From NCBI GenBank assembly GCA_947627595.1, contig CANQWQ010000007.1, positions 1 to 64,000 of the forward strand: a DNA stretch of 64,000 bases, given 5' to 3'. This DNA is from an uncultured Clostridia bacterium. GTDB lineage: Bacteria > Bacillota > Clostridia > TANB77 > CAG-508. The position numbers and the translations under genes are program-made. The notes beneath the pieces are model-generated. The model was not told the origin of the DNA and searched no databases. It saw nothing but the letters and a program-made list of their open reading frames with translations. Below are positions 35,651 through 45,601 of the stretch, piece by piece; the stretch's first letter is position 1, and every line of letters starts with the position of its first letter.

Positions 35651-35789
35651 TTTTGTTCCTCCATTTTAACATCCTAAATTTCGAACTCATTATATCACAA
35701 TCATAAAAGTTTAACAACAATTTTATTAAATTTTTTAAAAAATAAAAAGAGGAAAATATCATATTTTCCCCATTAATTAATTTATTATT

Positions 35790-37556
35790 TTAGTTGCCAA
35801 CTCTTCCTTCATTTTTTCCTAATAAAACATAGTGTTCTATAGCTCTAGTGAAGTATTTTCCATATTCGTCTCTAACATCTTGATAATTTGCAAGATATTT
35901 TTCAACTTGGAATTCTGCACTTCCGCCTCTTCCTTCAGCAGCACCATTATTTATAAAGTGTTCATATGCTGCAGCATAATTATCTCCAAAAGCCTTTTTC
36001 AAATCTGGATATGTTTCAAGATAATAATGTGCATCAAATATTGGTGAAGGAGAACGTCCTTCAGCTTTTCCATATTCTTCAAAATGTTTTCTTAAAGCAT
36101 TTGGATCTGAACCAACAACTCTTCTTATATCTTCATATTTGTTGTAATAATAATTTGCATCAAACATATATGGTCTAATATCTACATTTGACATATCTAT
36201 TGGTTCTCCGCCACTAGCTAATGCCATATATTTGAAATTATTATTGCCTAAATGATTTCTATAAAAACCATCTACAGTAACTTTATAATTTGAAATAGAA
36301 AATTCAGGACTAGCTAATCTTTCTTCTTTTATTCCATTATTATAAAAATGCTCGATAGCTTTAGTTGTGCTAGAATATAAAGCTCTCTTTACATCACCAT
36401 TATATTTTAAATAATAATTAGTATCTAAGAATTTGCTTCCTTGTCTTCCTTCTTTAGCGCCAAAAGTTACGAAATGATTATATATTTCTGTAAAATTATT
36501 TCCATACGTAATCTTAATATCTGAATATCTATCTCTATAATATTCTGGATCAAATATTGGTGAACCAGCTCTTCCTTCTTTTATACCATTATTTAAATAA
36601 TGTTCTTTAAGCTTTTTAGCATCATTTCCAAAAGCTTTTCTTACATCTTGGTAACGTGCAGCATAAAAATCACTATTAAACATATATGGTGTTATATCAA
36701 TATTGTTATGAATAAAGTAATATGTATAATCAATATCAACATCAACAGCTCCTTGGATTCCAGGAACAACACCATTGTCAGTATACTGCCACATATTATA
36801 TCTAGAATATGAAGGTTTATTTACACGCCAATTTGCAACCCAAACATCAAAACTAGAAAGCATATCCATATCAAATCTATTTTTTATACAATCTACATTT
36901 GAATATAAAGATGCAGTATATCCTGCTTCTCTAATTCTGTTAAGGAAAGCAAAAGCATTTTTATTGACTTGTTCTAGGCTTTGACCATATGCTCTATAAC
37001 TAGTTTGATTTGAATAAAATGTTTCGAAATCATAAGATACGAAGAATTTAACATCATATCCGCTAATCAAATTTATAGTATAATTAGCTTCATCAATTGC
37101 TTCTTGTTCACTAACAGATTGTGAAGCATAATAAACACCAACATAAATTCCGTTATTTATAGCACCTTCTATATTTTGTCTAAATTTAGCATCTTCATAT
37201 AGAGTTCCACTTAAAACGCCTCTATATGCACATCTAATAATAGCAAATTTTACTCCAGAATTTGCAACAGTAGCCCAGTCAATATCACCATTATATTCTG
37301 AAACATCAATTCCAATTACTGCACTTCCATCATCAAATCTTGAGATTATATCGCTAACATTTTCTTGTGTTCCAGTGCCTACAGCTAATGTTTGGATTCC
37401 ATAGTTAGCTTCATATGCTAATGGATCATCTAACAATTCAGCTTGACTAGCCTCATCATCAAATAAATCTTGAACTTCATCATCTGCAAAAACATTTACG
37501 GAAAAAACAATAAAAATTGCTAAGAATATTAAAAAGATTTTTCTAAAAGTTTTCAA
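35790..37556 (-). CDS. Secreted GH25 lysozyme with seven C-terminal repeats
   Basis: 588 residues. Signal peptide (FLIFLAIFIVFSVNVFA), GH25 catalytic domain (about 78-285): GIDVSEYNGDIDWATVA with the leading Asp, FFVSYDFETFY with the catalytic Asp/Glu, and WQYTDNGVVPGI at its end. It cleaves peptidoglycan. The C-terminal half is seven roughly 42-residue units of form FDxxYYxxxYxDVxxxxG...AxxHYxxxGxxEGR; the fourth is degenerate (FSISNYKVTVDGFYRN). These repeats are probably wall-binding. Autolysin or competition enzyme. Confidence 0.9.
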   Translation of the reverse strand: MKTFRKIFLIFLAIFIVFSVNVFADDEVQDLFDDEASQAELLDDPLAYEANYGIQTLAVGTGTQENVSDIISRFDDGSAVIGIDVSEYNGDIDWATVANSGVKFAIIRCAYRGVLSGTLYEDAKFRQNIEGAINNGIYVGVYYASQSVSEQEAIDEANYTINLISGYDVKFFVSYDFETFYSNQTSYRAYGQSLEQVNKNAFAFLNRIREAGYTASLYSNVDCIKNRFDMDMLSSFDVWVANWRVNKPSYSRYNMWQYTDNGVVPGIQGAVDVDIDYTYYFIHNNIDITPYMFNSDFYAARYQDVRKAFGNDAKKLKEHYLNNGIKEGRAGSPIFDPEYYRDRYSDIKITYGNNFTEIYNHFVTFGAKEGRQGSKFLDTNYYLKYNGDVKRALYSSTTKAIEHFYNNGIKEERLASPEFSISNYKVTVDGFYRNHLGNNNFKYMALASGGEPIDMSNVDIRPYMFDANYYYNKYEDIRRVVGSDPNALRKHFEEYGKAEGRSPSPIFDAHYYLETYPDLKKAFGDNYAAAYEHFINNGAAEGRGGSAEFQVEKYLANYQDVRDEYGKYFTRAIEHYVLLGKNEGRVGN

Positions 37557-37646
37557 TTTTCTTCTCCTTTATATTAAATTTTTTCTTATAGTTTTGTTTT
37601 ACAATAACAAGTTTGCAAATTCAATTGTAAAATTTGTAAAAACTTA

Positions 37647-38576
37647 CTAAGCTTTATTTGCTGAGCAAAATACATCATTGATTTTATGTAAAACAGTTGC
37701 TTTAATTTCGTCTCTAGCTGGTCCTAAATATTTTCTAGGATCAAATACTTCTGGACTTTCGTTAAATACACGTCTAATTTGAGCTGTCATAGCTAAACGT
37801 AAATCTGTATCAACGTTAATCTTAGAAACACCTTTTTCTCCAGCTTCTTTTAACATTTCATCTGGGCAACCTTTAGCTCCAGGAATGTTTGCTCCATTTT
37901 CATTACACATATCAACAAGTTTTGGAATTACACTTGAAGCACCATGTAAAACAATTGGAGTATTTGGTAATTTTTCTTTAACTTTTTCTAATATATCAAA
38001 TCTTAATTTTGCATCACCTTTGAATTTATAAGCACCATGACTTGTTCCAATAGCAATTGCTAATGAATCACATCCTGTTTTTTGAACAAAATCATAAGCT
38101 TGATCAGGGTTTGTATATCTAGCATCATCAGAATTTACAGAAACTTCATCTTCAACACCAGCTAAAGTACCAAGTTCAGCTTCAACAACTACTCCATGAG
38201 CATGTGCATAATCTACAACTTGTTTTGTAATTCTAACATTTTCTTCATATTCATATGAAGATGCATCAATCATAACTGATGTGAAACCAGCGTCAATACA
38301 CATTTTGCAAGTTTCAAAATCTGGACCATGATCTAAATGTAAAGCAATTGGAATATCTGTAGTTTCAACTGCAGCTTCAACCATTTTCATTAAATATGGA
38401 ATTCTAGCGTATTTAATAGCACTAGATGAAACTTGTAGTATTACTGGTGATTTAGCTTCATTAGCTGCATCAGTAATAGCTTGGATAAATTCCATATTAT
38501 TTATATTAAATGCACCAATAGCAAATTTCTCCTTCATTGATTTTTCAAACATTTCCTTTGTTGTAACTAAAGCCAT
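37647..38576 (-). CDS. fba: Class II fructose-1,6-bisphosphate aldolase
   Basis: 309 residues, TIM barrel. Zn-binding HLDHGPDFETCKMC (His-Asp-His), VEAELGTLAG, AIAIGTSHGAYKF and HGASSVIP. Standard glycolytic enzyme. Own promoter at 38619-38647. Confidence 0.96.
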   Translation of the reverse strand: MALVTTKEMFEKSMKEKFAIGAFNINNMEFIQAITDAANEAKSPVILQVSSSAIKYARIPYLMKMVEAAVETTDIPIALHLDHGPDFETCKMCIDAGFTSVMIDASSYEYEENVRITKQVVDYAHAHGVVVEAELGTLAGVEDEVSVNSDDARYTNPDQAYDFVQKTGCDSLAIAIGTSHGAYKFKGDAKLRFDILEKVKEKLPNTPIVLHGASSVIPKLVDMCNENGANIPGAKGCPDEMLKEAGEKGVSKINVDTDLRLAMTAQIRRVFNESPEVFDPRKYLGPARDEIKATVLHKINDVFCSANKA

Positions 38577-38618
38577 AAAAATTACCTCCTAAAATAAAAT
38601 TTTTTATAAGCTAGTGAC

Positions 38619-38647
38619 ATTTTATGTCTTTTTCCCCATTTTGTCAA
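38619..38647 (-). promoter_or_regulatory. fba promoter
   Basis: Minus strand: TTGACA (38642-38647), 17-base spacer, TAAAAT (38619-38624). A palindromic repeat lies immediately upstream. Confidence 0.75.
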
Positions 38648-38654
38648 CAACAAT

Positions 38655-38688
38655 TTTGGGAAAAAGGGACAGTCCCCATTTCCCATTT
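38655..38688. repeat. GGGACAGTCCC palindromic repeat
   Basis: TGGGAAAAAGGGA-CAG-TCCCCATTTCCCA, stem with one or two mismatches. It lies between fba's promoter and the GC-rich deacetylase unit. Confidence 0.7.
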
Positions 38689-38689
38689 T

Positions 38690-38744
38690 TATAAAAAACG
38701 GGAAAGGCCGCGGTCCCTTCAGTAAGGGTCCTGCAGCCTTTCCG
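38690..38744 (-). terminator. GC-rich terminator of the deacetylase gene
   Basis: CGGGAAAGGC/GCCTTTCCG enclosing a second stem GGACC(C)TTACT..AAGGGACC, followed by GTTTTTTAT on the minus strand. Confidence 0.75.
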
Positions 38745-38791
38745 TCGCTTAAACTTATAGCAGACAAAACATATAATTTGATATAAGTTCT

Positions 38792-39979
38792 TCAGTTATT
38801 TACTCCGTGCCTCACAGGCTCTGTCTCATACGTGATAACATCAAATACAAAGCCTTTCTCTTGAAGTGTCTGGATAATATTTGGAAGCACCTCTAAAGTT
38901 GCGGAATGATCTGCTCCGCCATCATGCATAAGCACAACATATCTTGCTCCAACTTTCGGAACAACAGCACTAATAACATTTTGATAGATGTTATCGCTGT
39001 TTTTTACGTCAGAGCCGGAATCATTGGAATCGACATTCCAATCAATATAATTGTACCCAGCATCAACAACGGCTTTAGTCGCCTCTGTCATAACACCTTC
39101 GCAAACAGATCTGCTTACAGTGTTACTTGATCCACCCGGAAAACGAACAACTTGTGGTTCAATTCCAACGGTCATTTTAAGAAGATTTTTCTCGGTGTCA
39201 AAATTCGCTAAAGCAGTTTCTTTAGACTTATAGATATCGGAATACACATGAGAATATCCATGCATTCCAATCTCATTACCTTCTTCTACTGCCCGATTAA
39301 TAATGCCAGCTTTCCACGATTCTTTTATTTCAGAAAAGCCCAAAACGAAGAATGTTGCATTGACACCATATTCTTTTAGAACATCGAGATAACTTGCTGT
39401 TAGCCCAGACGGTCCATCGTCAAACGTAAGATAAACCGTTCCTGGGGAAATCTCTACTTCTCTTATGGCAGATGCAATGTTTTCATGAGAATCAGAGACT
39501 TCATAAATCACCTGAGCATAATTGGGAGTAATCTGGTCAATTGAAATCGTCATGTTCTCGGTAACGTTCCCATCATAATTGTCCCAAGCTTCTGCTCCAA
39601 GTTCTTGATAAGAATCCATCGTCGCCAAAGTTATTTTTTCATCGCCATAAAGGCTAATAACCGGTTCTTTCAGATCAACAACTGTTACAGTTCTGCTCAT
39701 ATTGTAGAGCATAAAGCTATAATGCATTGAGTAAACGCCAAGTTTATTAGTGTCGACTTCGCCCTTAACATCCGCCCAATTGGTGACGTCAAAACCGAAC
39801 CAAGTAACCTTTGCATCATCTACAAAAGGCTCTCCATAGTTCACTCTGATATTTCCAACGTGGATATCAACCTGGCCAATTACGAAAATGGCAAGGAGAA
39901 TGGCGACGGCAATAATGAAAAATGGCAGTGCATTCGCGGTCTTTCTTTTGACAGGCCGGCGGTGTCTTTTACTATTCAT
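38792..39979 (-). CDS. Membrane-anchored polysaccharide deacetylase (GC-rich island)
   Basis: 395 residues. N-terminal membrane helix (about 17-36), a DUF5011-like immunoglobulin domain (about 60-175, KEPVISLYGDEKITL), then a NodB domain (about 185-390): VYLTFDDGPSG with catalytic Asp, IGMHGYSHVYSD with metal-binding His and RFPGGSSNTV. It would de-N-acetylate peptidoglycan or another amino-sugar polymer outside the cell. Base use is richer in GC than the surroundings; two in-frame CGG arginine codons (including residue 8) read normally only if CGG is a sense codon. Probably acquired. Confidence 0.88.
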   Translation of the reverse strand: MNSKRHRRPVKRKTANALPFFIIAVAILLAIFVIGQVDIHVGNIRVNYGEPFVDDAKVTWFGFDVTNWADVKGEVDTNKLGVYSMHYSFMLYNMSRTVTVVDLKEPVISLYGDEKITLATMDSYQELGAEAWDNYDGNVTENMTISIDQITPNYAQVIYEVSDSHENIASAIREVEISPGTVYLTFDDGPSGLTASYLDVLKEYGVNATFFVLGFSEIKESWKAGIINRAVEEGNEIGMHGYSHVYSDIYKSKETALANFDTEKNLLKMTVGIEPQVVRFPGGSSNTVSRSVCEGVMTEATKAVVDAGYNYIDWNVDSNDSGSDVKNSDNIYQNVISAVVPKVGARYVVLMHDGGADHSATLEVLPNIIQTLQEKGFVFDVITYETEPVRHGVNN

Positions 39980-40142
39980 CTTACCTTCCCTTTCTATTTG
40001 TTGGTCGCTGGTGTGAATGGTTACTATATCAAATTAAAGTTTCGCAAAGACTATTATTTTAAGCCTCCTTCCATATTTTATTATCTTATGGAAACTTTAA
40101 TGTAAAAAAATATTACGCAAAAACAATTATACTACATTTTCA

Positions 40143-41045
40143 CTAATTTGTAAACTTCACCATCTTATTATTTTCTTCAAGAATTGTCACTTCTACTTTA
40201 TCTTTCTTAATCTCGTTCCAAATATTTTGAGCTAAAGTTTTTTTATAAATAAAACTCTCATATAATTTACTACTATTAAATTTATTTAATCTACCATAAA
40301 TTTTCTTATATTTTAAAGGCAAATTAACACTATAAAAATCAATAGTTTTTCCCAAAAAATTACTCTGTTTTACTTTCATTCTATTTTCAAGATTTATAAC
40401 AACAGAAGTTGGTGAAAACATAACCTTATTAAAAATTTTTTCATCAAAATCAACATTAAAGATAATTTTAGATTTTAAACAAGATTTCTTAAAATTGTTT
40501 GATATATTTATAATGGCTCCTTTTTCTTCATATAACTTTGTTTCAAGCTTTTCAAACTTTTTAACTTTTGTTGTCAAAATATTTATATTTTTAAAATTTT
40601 CGCTTAAATTTTTAATTGTATCAAACATTAATTGATTCGGTTCATTTATTAACAAAGAAATCTCTTGATTTTCAGGTGTTAAATTTAATTTCTTGCAAAT
40701 AAAATTTGAAATATCACAAATCAAATATTTAAAAAGCCATTTTCCATCCATCAGTCTTAAATTTCTTTCTTTTAGCAAATTTTGAATTTCCGGTTTTTCT
40801 AAAAGATAGTCACAAACACAAACATTTTTTGTAACATCAATCTTAAAAATTTTATTGAGCTTTCTTATTGTTCTTTTCTTTAAATTTGAAATTAAAACAA
40901 CACTTTTTCCATCAAGCTCATATTCTATAACTTGTCCAGTTAATTTTCTAAAAAAATATAAAAAGCTTTTTACAAAATTAGGAAATTTTTCTTCTTCATC
41001 TAAAATAAAATCTTCACGATTTCGAGCAAAATCAATATAAAGCAT
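40143..41045 (-). CDS. Conserved-looking hypothetical protein
   Basis: About 300 residues from ATG 41045 (site GAGGTG); the upstream frame lacks a ribosome site. Lysine- and isoleucine-rich, soluble, mixed alpha/beta. The middle reads like a nucleotide-binding or dehydrogenase-like fold (SLLINEPNQLMFDTIKNL, GAIINISNNFKKS, VVINLENRMKV) but has no glycine-rich loop. Not recognised. It lies just downstream of aspS, separated by the aspS terminator. Confidence 0.6.
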   Translation of the reverse strand: MLYIDFARNREDFILDEEEKFPNFVKSFLYFFRKLTGQVIEYELDGKSVVLISNLKKRTIRKLNKIFKIDVTKNVCVCDYLLEKPEIQNLLKERNLRLMDGKWLFKYLICDISNFICKKLNLTPENQEISLLINEPNQLMFDTIKNLSENFKNINILTTKVKKFEKLETKLYEEKGAIINISNNFKKSCLKSKIIFNVDFDEKIFNKVMFSPTSVVINLENRMKVKQSNFLGKTIDFYSVNLPLKYKKIYGRLNKFNSSKLYESFIYKKTLAQNIWNEIKKDKVEVTILEENNKMVKFTN

Positions 41046-41087
41046 ATATTCACCTCTTTCAATAATTAATATATGCCGTAAAAAACA

Positions 41088-41117
41088 AAAATAGAACAAT
41101 AAAAATTGTTCTATTTT
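41088..41117 (-). terminator. aspS terminator
   Basis: AAAATAGAACAAT/ATTGTTCTATTTT, 13-base-pair stem with a four-base loop and A/T-rich flanks. Confidence 0.75.
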
Positions 41118-41124
41118 CTAACTT

Positions 41125-42895
41125 CTAATCTCTAATATCAACTTTTATATGAACTTCTTCTAACTGTCTCTTTGAAACTTCACTTGGAGCCTTCATTAGC
41201 AAGTCTTGAGCTTTACTATTCATTGGGAAAGCAATAACTTCACGAATTGATTCTTCATCAGTTAGAAGCATCAACATTCTATCAACACCTGGTGCAATTC
41301 CAGCATGTGGTGGAGCTCCAAATTGAAAAGCATTATATAAACTTCCAAATTTTTTCTTTACTTCTTCTTCGGTATAATTAGCTATTTCAAAGGCTTTTAT
41401 CATAACTTCAGGATCATGATTTCTAACAGCTCCTGATGATAATTCAACACCATTACAAACAATATCATATTGATATGCAACAATATCTAATGGATCTTTT
41501 GTAGATAATTCTTCTAAACTACATTGTGGCATTGAAAATGGGTTATGACAAAATTCTAATTTTCCGTTATCTGCGATTTCATACATTGGAAAATCTACAA
41601 TCCAGCAAAAATCAAATTCATCTTTATTTATTAAATTTTGTTTTATAGCAATTTCTTGTCTTATCTGTCCAGCTAATTTTTCAACGATTCCTGGCTTTTC
41701 AGCAATAAAGAAAATACTGTCACCTGGTTTTGTATTTGTTTTTTCTAGCAACTCTAATCTAGAGTCATCTGGAATAAGCTTTGCAATAGGACCTTGAAGT
41801 GATTTATCTTCACCAACTTTAAGCCATGCTAAACCTTTTGCTTTACATTCATTTATAGCAAAAGCTGTCATTTCATCATAAAATGTTCTTGTTGCTTCAG
41901 CTCCTTTTGGAAGTGTAATTGTTTTTACAACTTTTCCATTGAAAACTTTTATATCAAGCTTTTCAAAAACATCTGTAACATTAACAATAACTAAAGGGTT
42001 TCTTAAATCAGGCTTATCTGAACCATATTTGTCCATTGCCTCTTTATATGGAATTCTTGGGAATGGATATTTTGCAATCTTTTTATCTGAAAACTCTTTA
42101 AAAGTATTATATATAACTGGTTCCATAACTTCAAAAACATCTTCTTGACTAGCAAAAGCCATTTCCATATCTAATTGATAAAACTCGCCTGGACTTCTAT
42201 CTGCACGAGCATCTTCATCTCTAAAACATGGTGCAATTTGGAAATATCTATCAATTCCAGAAACCATAAGCATTTGTTTAAATTGTTGAGGTGCTTGTGG
42301 AAGAGCATAAAACTTTCCTGGATATTGTCTGCTTGGAACAAGATAATCTCTAGCGCCTTCTGGTGATGAAGCTGTAAGTATTGGAGTTTGAACTTCTAAA
42401 AAACCTTGCTCAATCATTTGAGTTCTTAAGAATTGTAAAAGTTTAGCTCTTAATTTTAAATTTTCTAATTGTTTTCTAGCTCTTAAATCTAAAAATCTGT
42501 ACTCTAATCTTAAGTCTTCTCTAACTTCTCTATTCTTAGAAATCTCAAATGGTAAAGGTTTTGTTCTCTTTCCTAAAATTTCAATTTTTTCTGAAAATAA
42601 TTCAACTTTTCCTGTAGGAATTGCTTCATTTATTGTTTCTTTATCTCTTAATCTAACCTTTCCGAGATACTTGAATTGTTGATTCAAGCGGAATTCTAGC
42701 TGCAAAATCTGTAGCTGACTCACTATCTGAAACAACGACTTGAGTTATTCCATAATAATCTCTTAAGTCAATAAACAAAATTCCTCCCATATCACGAATA
42801 GTATCAACATATCCTGATAGTTTGATTTCTTCTCCAACATTTTTTTCTCTTAATTCTCCACAAGAATAAGTTCTGTAACTTGTTTTTGTTTTCAT
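41125..42895 (-). CDS. aspS: Aspartyl-tRNA synthetase, one +1 frameshift
   Basis: 589 residues when joined, the normal bacterial AspRS size. ATG 42895 after GGGAGG. The N-terminal anticodon-binding OB domain (KNVGEEIKLSGYVDTIRD) runs into the break at C 42664 after codon 77: zero frame TCT CGG AAA GGT TAG; skipping C gives IQVS-GKVRLRDKETINEAI. Downstream are class II motifs 1-3: FLEVQTPILTASSPEGARDY, FRDEDARADRSPGEFYQLD and GIAPGVDRMLMLL, plus the bacterial GAD insert. The enzyme is essential, so the break must be bypassed or be an error. It is controlled by the T-box at 42925-43165. Confidence 0.95.
42664..42664 (-). other. +1 frameshift site in aspS
   Basis: Coding strand: GTA TCT C GGA AAG GTT. 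Same P-site codon (TCT) as ZIP site 2. Zero frame reaches TAG three codons after CGG. Confidence 0.93.
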
Positions 42896-42924
42896 ATTTG
42901 TTTCCTCCCTTCGATTTTAGCAAA

Positions 42925-43165
42925 GGGATACAAAAAAGCTTTCATCCCATTGCTATAACAATAGGACGAAAGCTGATTAAACGTACTTCCGCGGTACCAC
43001 CCATTATTGAAAATTAAATTTAAAATTTAATCTCCCTCTTTTTATAAAATTCTGCTCCAATGTGTTTCACAAACTAATTATTTGAAATGCTTTCAGCGCA
43101 GTCACATTTCTCTCTGGAAAATAATTTTTAAAGTTTGCTTTCATCTTCATCGCAGTTACAAGTTA
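42925..43165 (-). promoter_or_regulatory. T-box riboswitch of aspS
   Basis: The minus strand carries the T-box sequence AATGGGTGGTACCGCGG (at about 42989-43005), followed by a terminator AGCTTTCATCCC/GGACGAAAGCT with a T run (42932-42974). An upstream stem I region contains GTGACTGCG, offering GAC as the aspartate specifier codon. Uncharged tRNA-Asp would favour antitermination and raise AspRS synthesis. Confidence 0.88.
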
Positions 43166-43171
43166 TTTTTT

Positions 43172-43200
43172 ATTTTACTCTCTTTTTTTGTTTGTGTCAA
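43172..43200 (-). promoter_or_regulatory. aspS promoter
   Basis: Minus strand: TTGACA (43195-43200), 17-base spacer, TAAAAT (43172-43177), directly upstream of the T-box leader. Confidence 0.8.
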
Positions 43201-43210
43201 GACCTTATTT

Positions 43211-44332
43211 TTATTCATAAGTAAACCACATTCCACTATCTTTTAGTTCTTGAACTTTTTTGTTGTGCTCTGAATTATTTTTTGTAAAATAAGTTTTTCC
43301 ATTTTTATCTGCAACAAAATAATAGTAATCTTCGATATCTGGCTTTAAAACAGCCATTATTGCAGATTCTGATGGACTACAAATCGGGCCAATTGGCAAT
43401 TTTCCTTCCATATTTGGACCTCTAGTATTATAAGGATTTTCAGTATTAATTTGTTTTTTAGTTAAATCACTTTCAGCCATATTTACATGAAAAGCATAAT
43501 ATGTTGTAACATCACTTCCTAGAGGCATATTAGAGTTTAATCTATTATAAAATACGCCAGCTATTTTAGGCATGTCTTCTGTATTAGAAGCTTCTTTTTC
43601 TACAACAGATGCTAATGTTAAAACTTCATGAATTGACATTCCTGTAAGAGGAACTAAATCTTTGATAGTTTCTCCATCATCGTTTTTTGTATCAAAAAAC
43701 TTTTCAGTAAAATCAAAAATTACTTCAAATATCTTTTGAACAGAAACATTTTCATCTTCAAAAGTATAAGTATCTGGTTTTATATAACCTTCTAAACTGC
43801 AATATATATCTTCATTTTTAATATCTTCAGTTATAAACCAATATTTTTCAATCAAAGAATTAATATATTCTTCATCATTAACTAAATTGTAAACATCATC
43901 ATAAGTATTATTTGTTTTTTCTTCGATAACTTTAGCAAAATCATCAAAAGTCTTTCCTTCTATAAAAGTAATTTTTATAGAATTATCTTGAACATCTCCA
44001 CTTGAAAGCCTTTTAACAACTTCTTTAACACCTTCTTTTCCATTGTCAAAAGTATATTTTCCAGCTTGAAGATTATTAATTTTATTTAATTTTAGATACA
44101 TTCTAAAAACTCTAGCATCTTTAATTACATCATTTTTTTCTAAAGTTGTTGCTATTGTAGCTGTACCAGTACCAGAAGCAATTTCAACTTCTATCTCTTT
44201 TCCAGCTTTTCCGCTATTAACAGCTTTTAAGCCTGACTCATACCAATTTTTAAGATATAAAAATCCTCCACCAGCTACAAGCGCTAATATCAATATTATT
44301 ATAAAAACTACTAATAAAACTTTTTTCATCAT
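43211..44332 (-). CDS. mltG: Endolytic murein transglycosylase MltG
   Basis: 373 residues. N-terminal membrane helix, then the YceG-like domain: TFIEGKTFDDFAKVI, the catalytic Glu in LASVVEKEAS, YNRLNSNMPLGSDVTTYY, NTRGPNMEGKLPIGPI and YYYFVADKNGKTYFTK. It cuts nascent glycan strands and sets their length. Begins 7 bases after the GH18-like gene, whose end overlaps its ribosome site, so translation is probably coupled. Confidence 0.95.
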   Translation of the reverse strand: MMKKVLLVVFIIILILALVAGGGFLYLKNWYESGLKAVNSGKAGKEIEVEIASGTGTATIATTLEKNDVIKDARVFRMYLKLNKINNLQAGKYTFDNGKEGVKEVVKRLSSGDVQDNSIKITFIEGKTFDDFAKVIEEKTNNTYDDVYNLVNDEEYINSLIEKYWFITEDIKNEDIYCSLEGYIKPDTYTFEDENVSVQKIFEVIFDFTEKFFDTKNDDGETIKDLVPLTGMSIHEVLTLASVVEKEASNTEDMPKIAGVFYNRLNSNMPLGSDVTTYYAFHVNMAESDLTKKQINTENPYNTRGPNMEGKLPIGPICSPSESAIMAVLKPDIEDYYYFVADKNGKTYFTKNNSEHNKKVQELKDSGMWFTYE

Positions 44333-44338
44333 TTGCTC

Positions 44339-45601
44339 CTAATCTAATACATAATCTACAATATTATTTAATCTTTCTTTTCTTAAAGAAGTGTTTTGTT
44401 TTATTAAAACTTTCATTCCAGCAGATTTAAATCTTGGAACCATTTCTGTCATAAATCTATATAAACCTTCTGTGTCATCAATTTGAGCAAAATCAACACA
44501 TATCATGTTTAAACGATTAGTAACTAATTCATTACATAAAGTATTTATAACTAATGATCTTGATTCATAACTTGCGCAAACTTTACTCATATTGCAATCA
44601 AGAGTAACAACTGGACAAATTGTAACTTCACTACCATTAGCCCAATTTCTATAAGCAATTAAAGTATCATTTTCAAAACTCATTATTTTTTGAACTTCAA
44701 TTTTACCATCAGAATTTTCAACAATTCTAAATAAGTTTGGTGTTACAATTGCATCTTTAATAGTTTTTTCTAAAACTTGATAATTTGCATCAACATTAGA
44801 ATATTCGCTTAAAACCTTAACATTCTCTAATTTTTTCTCATCCATATTTTCCCATAGAATTTCTGGTTTAGATAATGCTTTAGTTTTAACATATCCAACA
44901 TTTCCATCTACAGTTCTAACTTTAGTGTATTTTCCTTCTATTTCAAAAACTGTAACATATTTAGATTTCTTAACTTTTTCTAAAGTTTCAGAGAATAATT
45001 TTGGTTCTTTTTTAACTTTTACATTTTTAATAACAATTGATTCTTTTTTCTCTTCAGATTTTGAATCAACAGTAAATACTTTTGTATCATCATTATAATT
45101 ACTTTCAAAATCATAAATTTCACTCATATCTGTAAAAGGAAGATACATAGTTCCATCTATATTTTTTAAAGTACCTTTAATTTGAGTAACAACATCATTA
45201 ACTTTCATTGTTGTTTTGCCTTTTTCAAGCACTGCAATGTGTTTATTATATGTTGTAATAAGAATATTATTACTATAATAAATATTACTATCATACAAAT
45301 TTTTAACATCATCAATTGAAAGGTAGATATTATTATCTTTATCAATTTCAACAGTATGAACAAGTTCGACATTTTTGCTACCAACTACAAGACTGATGTT
45401 TTCAGGCTTTTTGTGGAATAAACCTTTAATAAGATTTATTAGTAAAATAAGAATTATTATTACTAAGATTATTCTCAATAATTTAAATAATCTAGTATTT
45501 TTAAATTTCTTCATTTTTAACTTTTTCTTAGTTTTCTTTGTTCCTGTTTGAATTACACCATTTCCTCTAGTTGGAGGTCTTCTACCCGCATTTTGTACCA
45601 T
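44339..45601 (-). CDS. Membrane-anchored GH18-like wall protein, barrel apparently shortened
   Basis: 420 residues. Basic head, membrane helix (about 41-60), a copper-amine-oxidase-N-like pair of beta repeats (about 70-165), an SH3-like segment (about 170-235), then the first part of a GH18 barrel (about 270-420). The usual DxxDxE is replaced by MICVDFAQIDD and the chain ends at IVDYVLD, where homologues such as SleL continue for over 100 residues. So it looks like a non-catalytic, truncated relative. No frameshift continuation is visible because mltG starts at once. Confidence 0.7.
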   Translation of the reverse strand: MVQNAGRRPPTRGNGVIQTGTKKTKKKLKMKKFKNTRLFKLLRIILVIIILILLINLIKGLFHKKPENISLVVGSKNVELVHTVEIDKDNNIYLSIDDVKNLYDSNIYYSNNILITTYNKHIAVLEKGKTTMKVNDVVTQIKGTLKNIDGTMYLPFTDMSEIYDFESNYNDDTKVFTVDSKSEEKKESIVIKNVKVKKEPKLFSETLEKVKKSKYVTVFEIEGKYTKVRTVDGNVGYVKTKALSKPEILWENMDEKKLENVKVLSEYSNVDANYQVLEKTIKDAIVTPNLFRIVENSDGKIEVQKIMSFENDTLIAYRNWANGSEVTICPVVTLDCNMSKVCASYESRSLVINTLCNELVTNRLNMICVDFAQIDDTEGLYRFMTEMVPRFKSAGMKVLIKQNTSLRKERLNNIVDYVLD

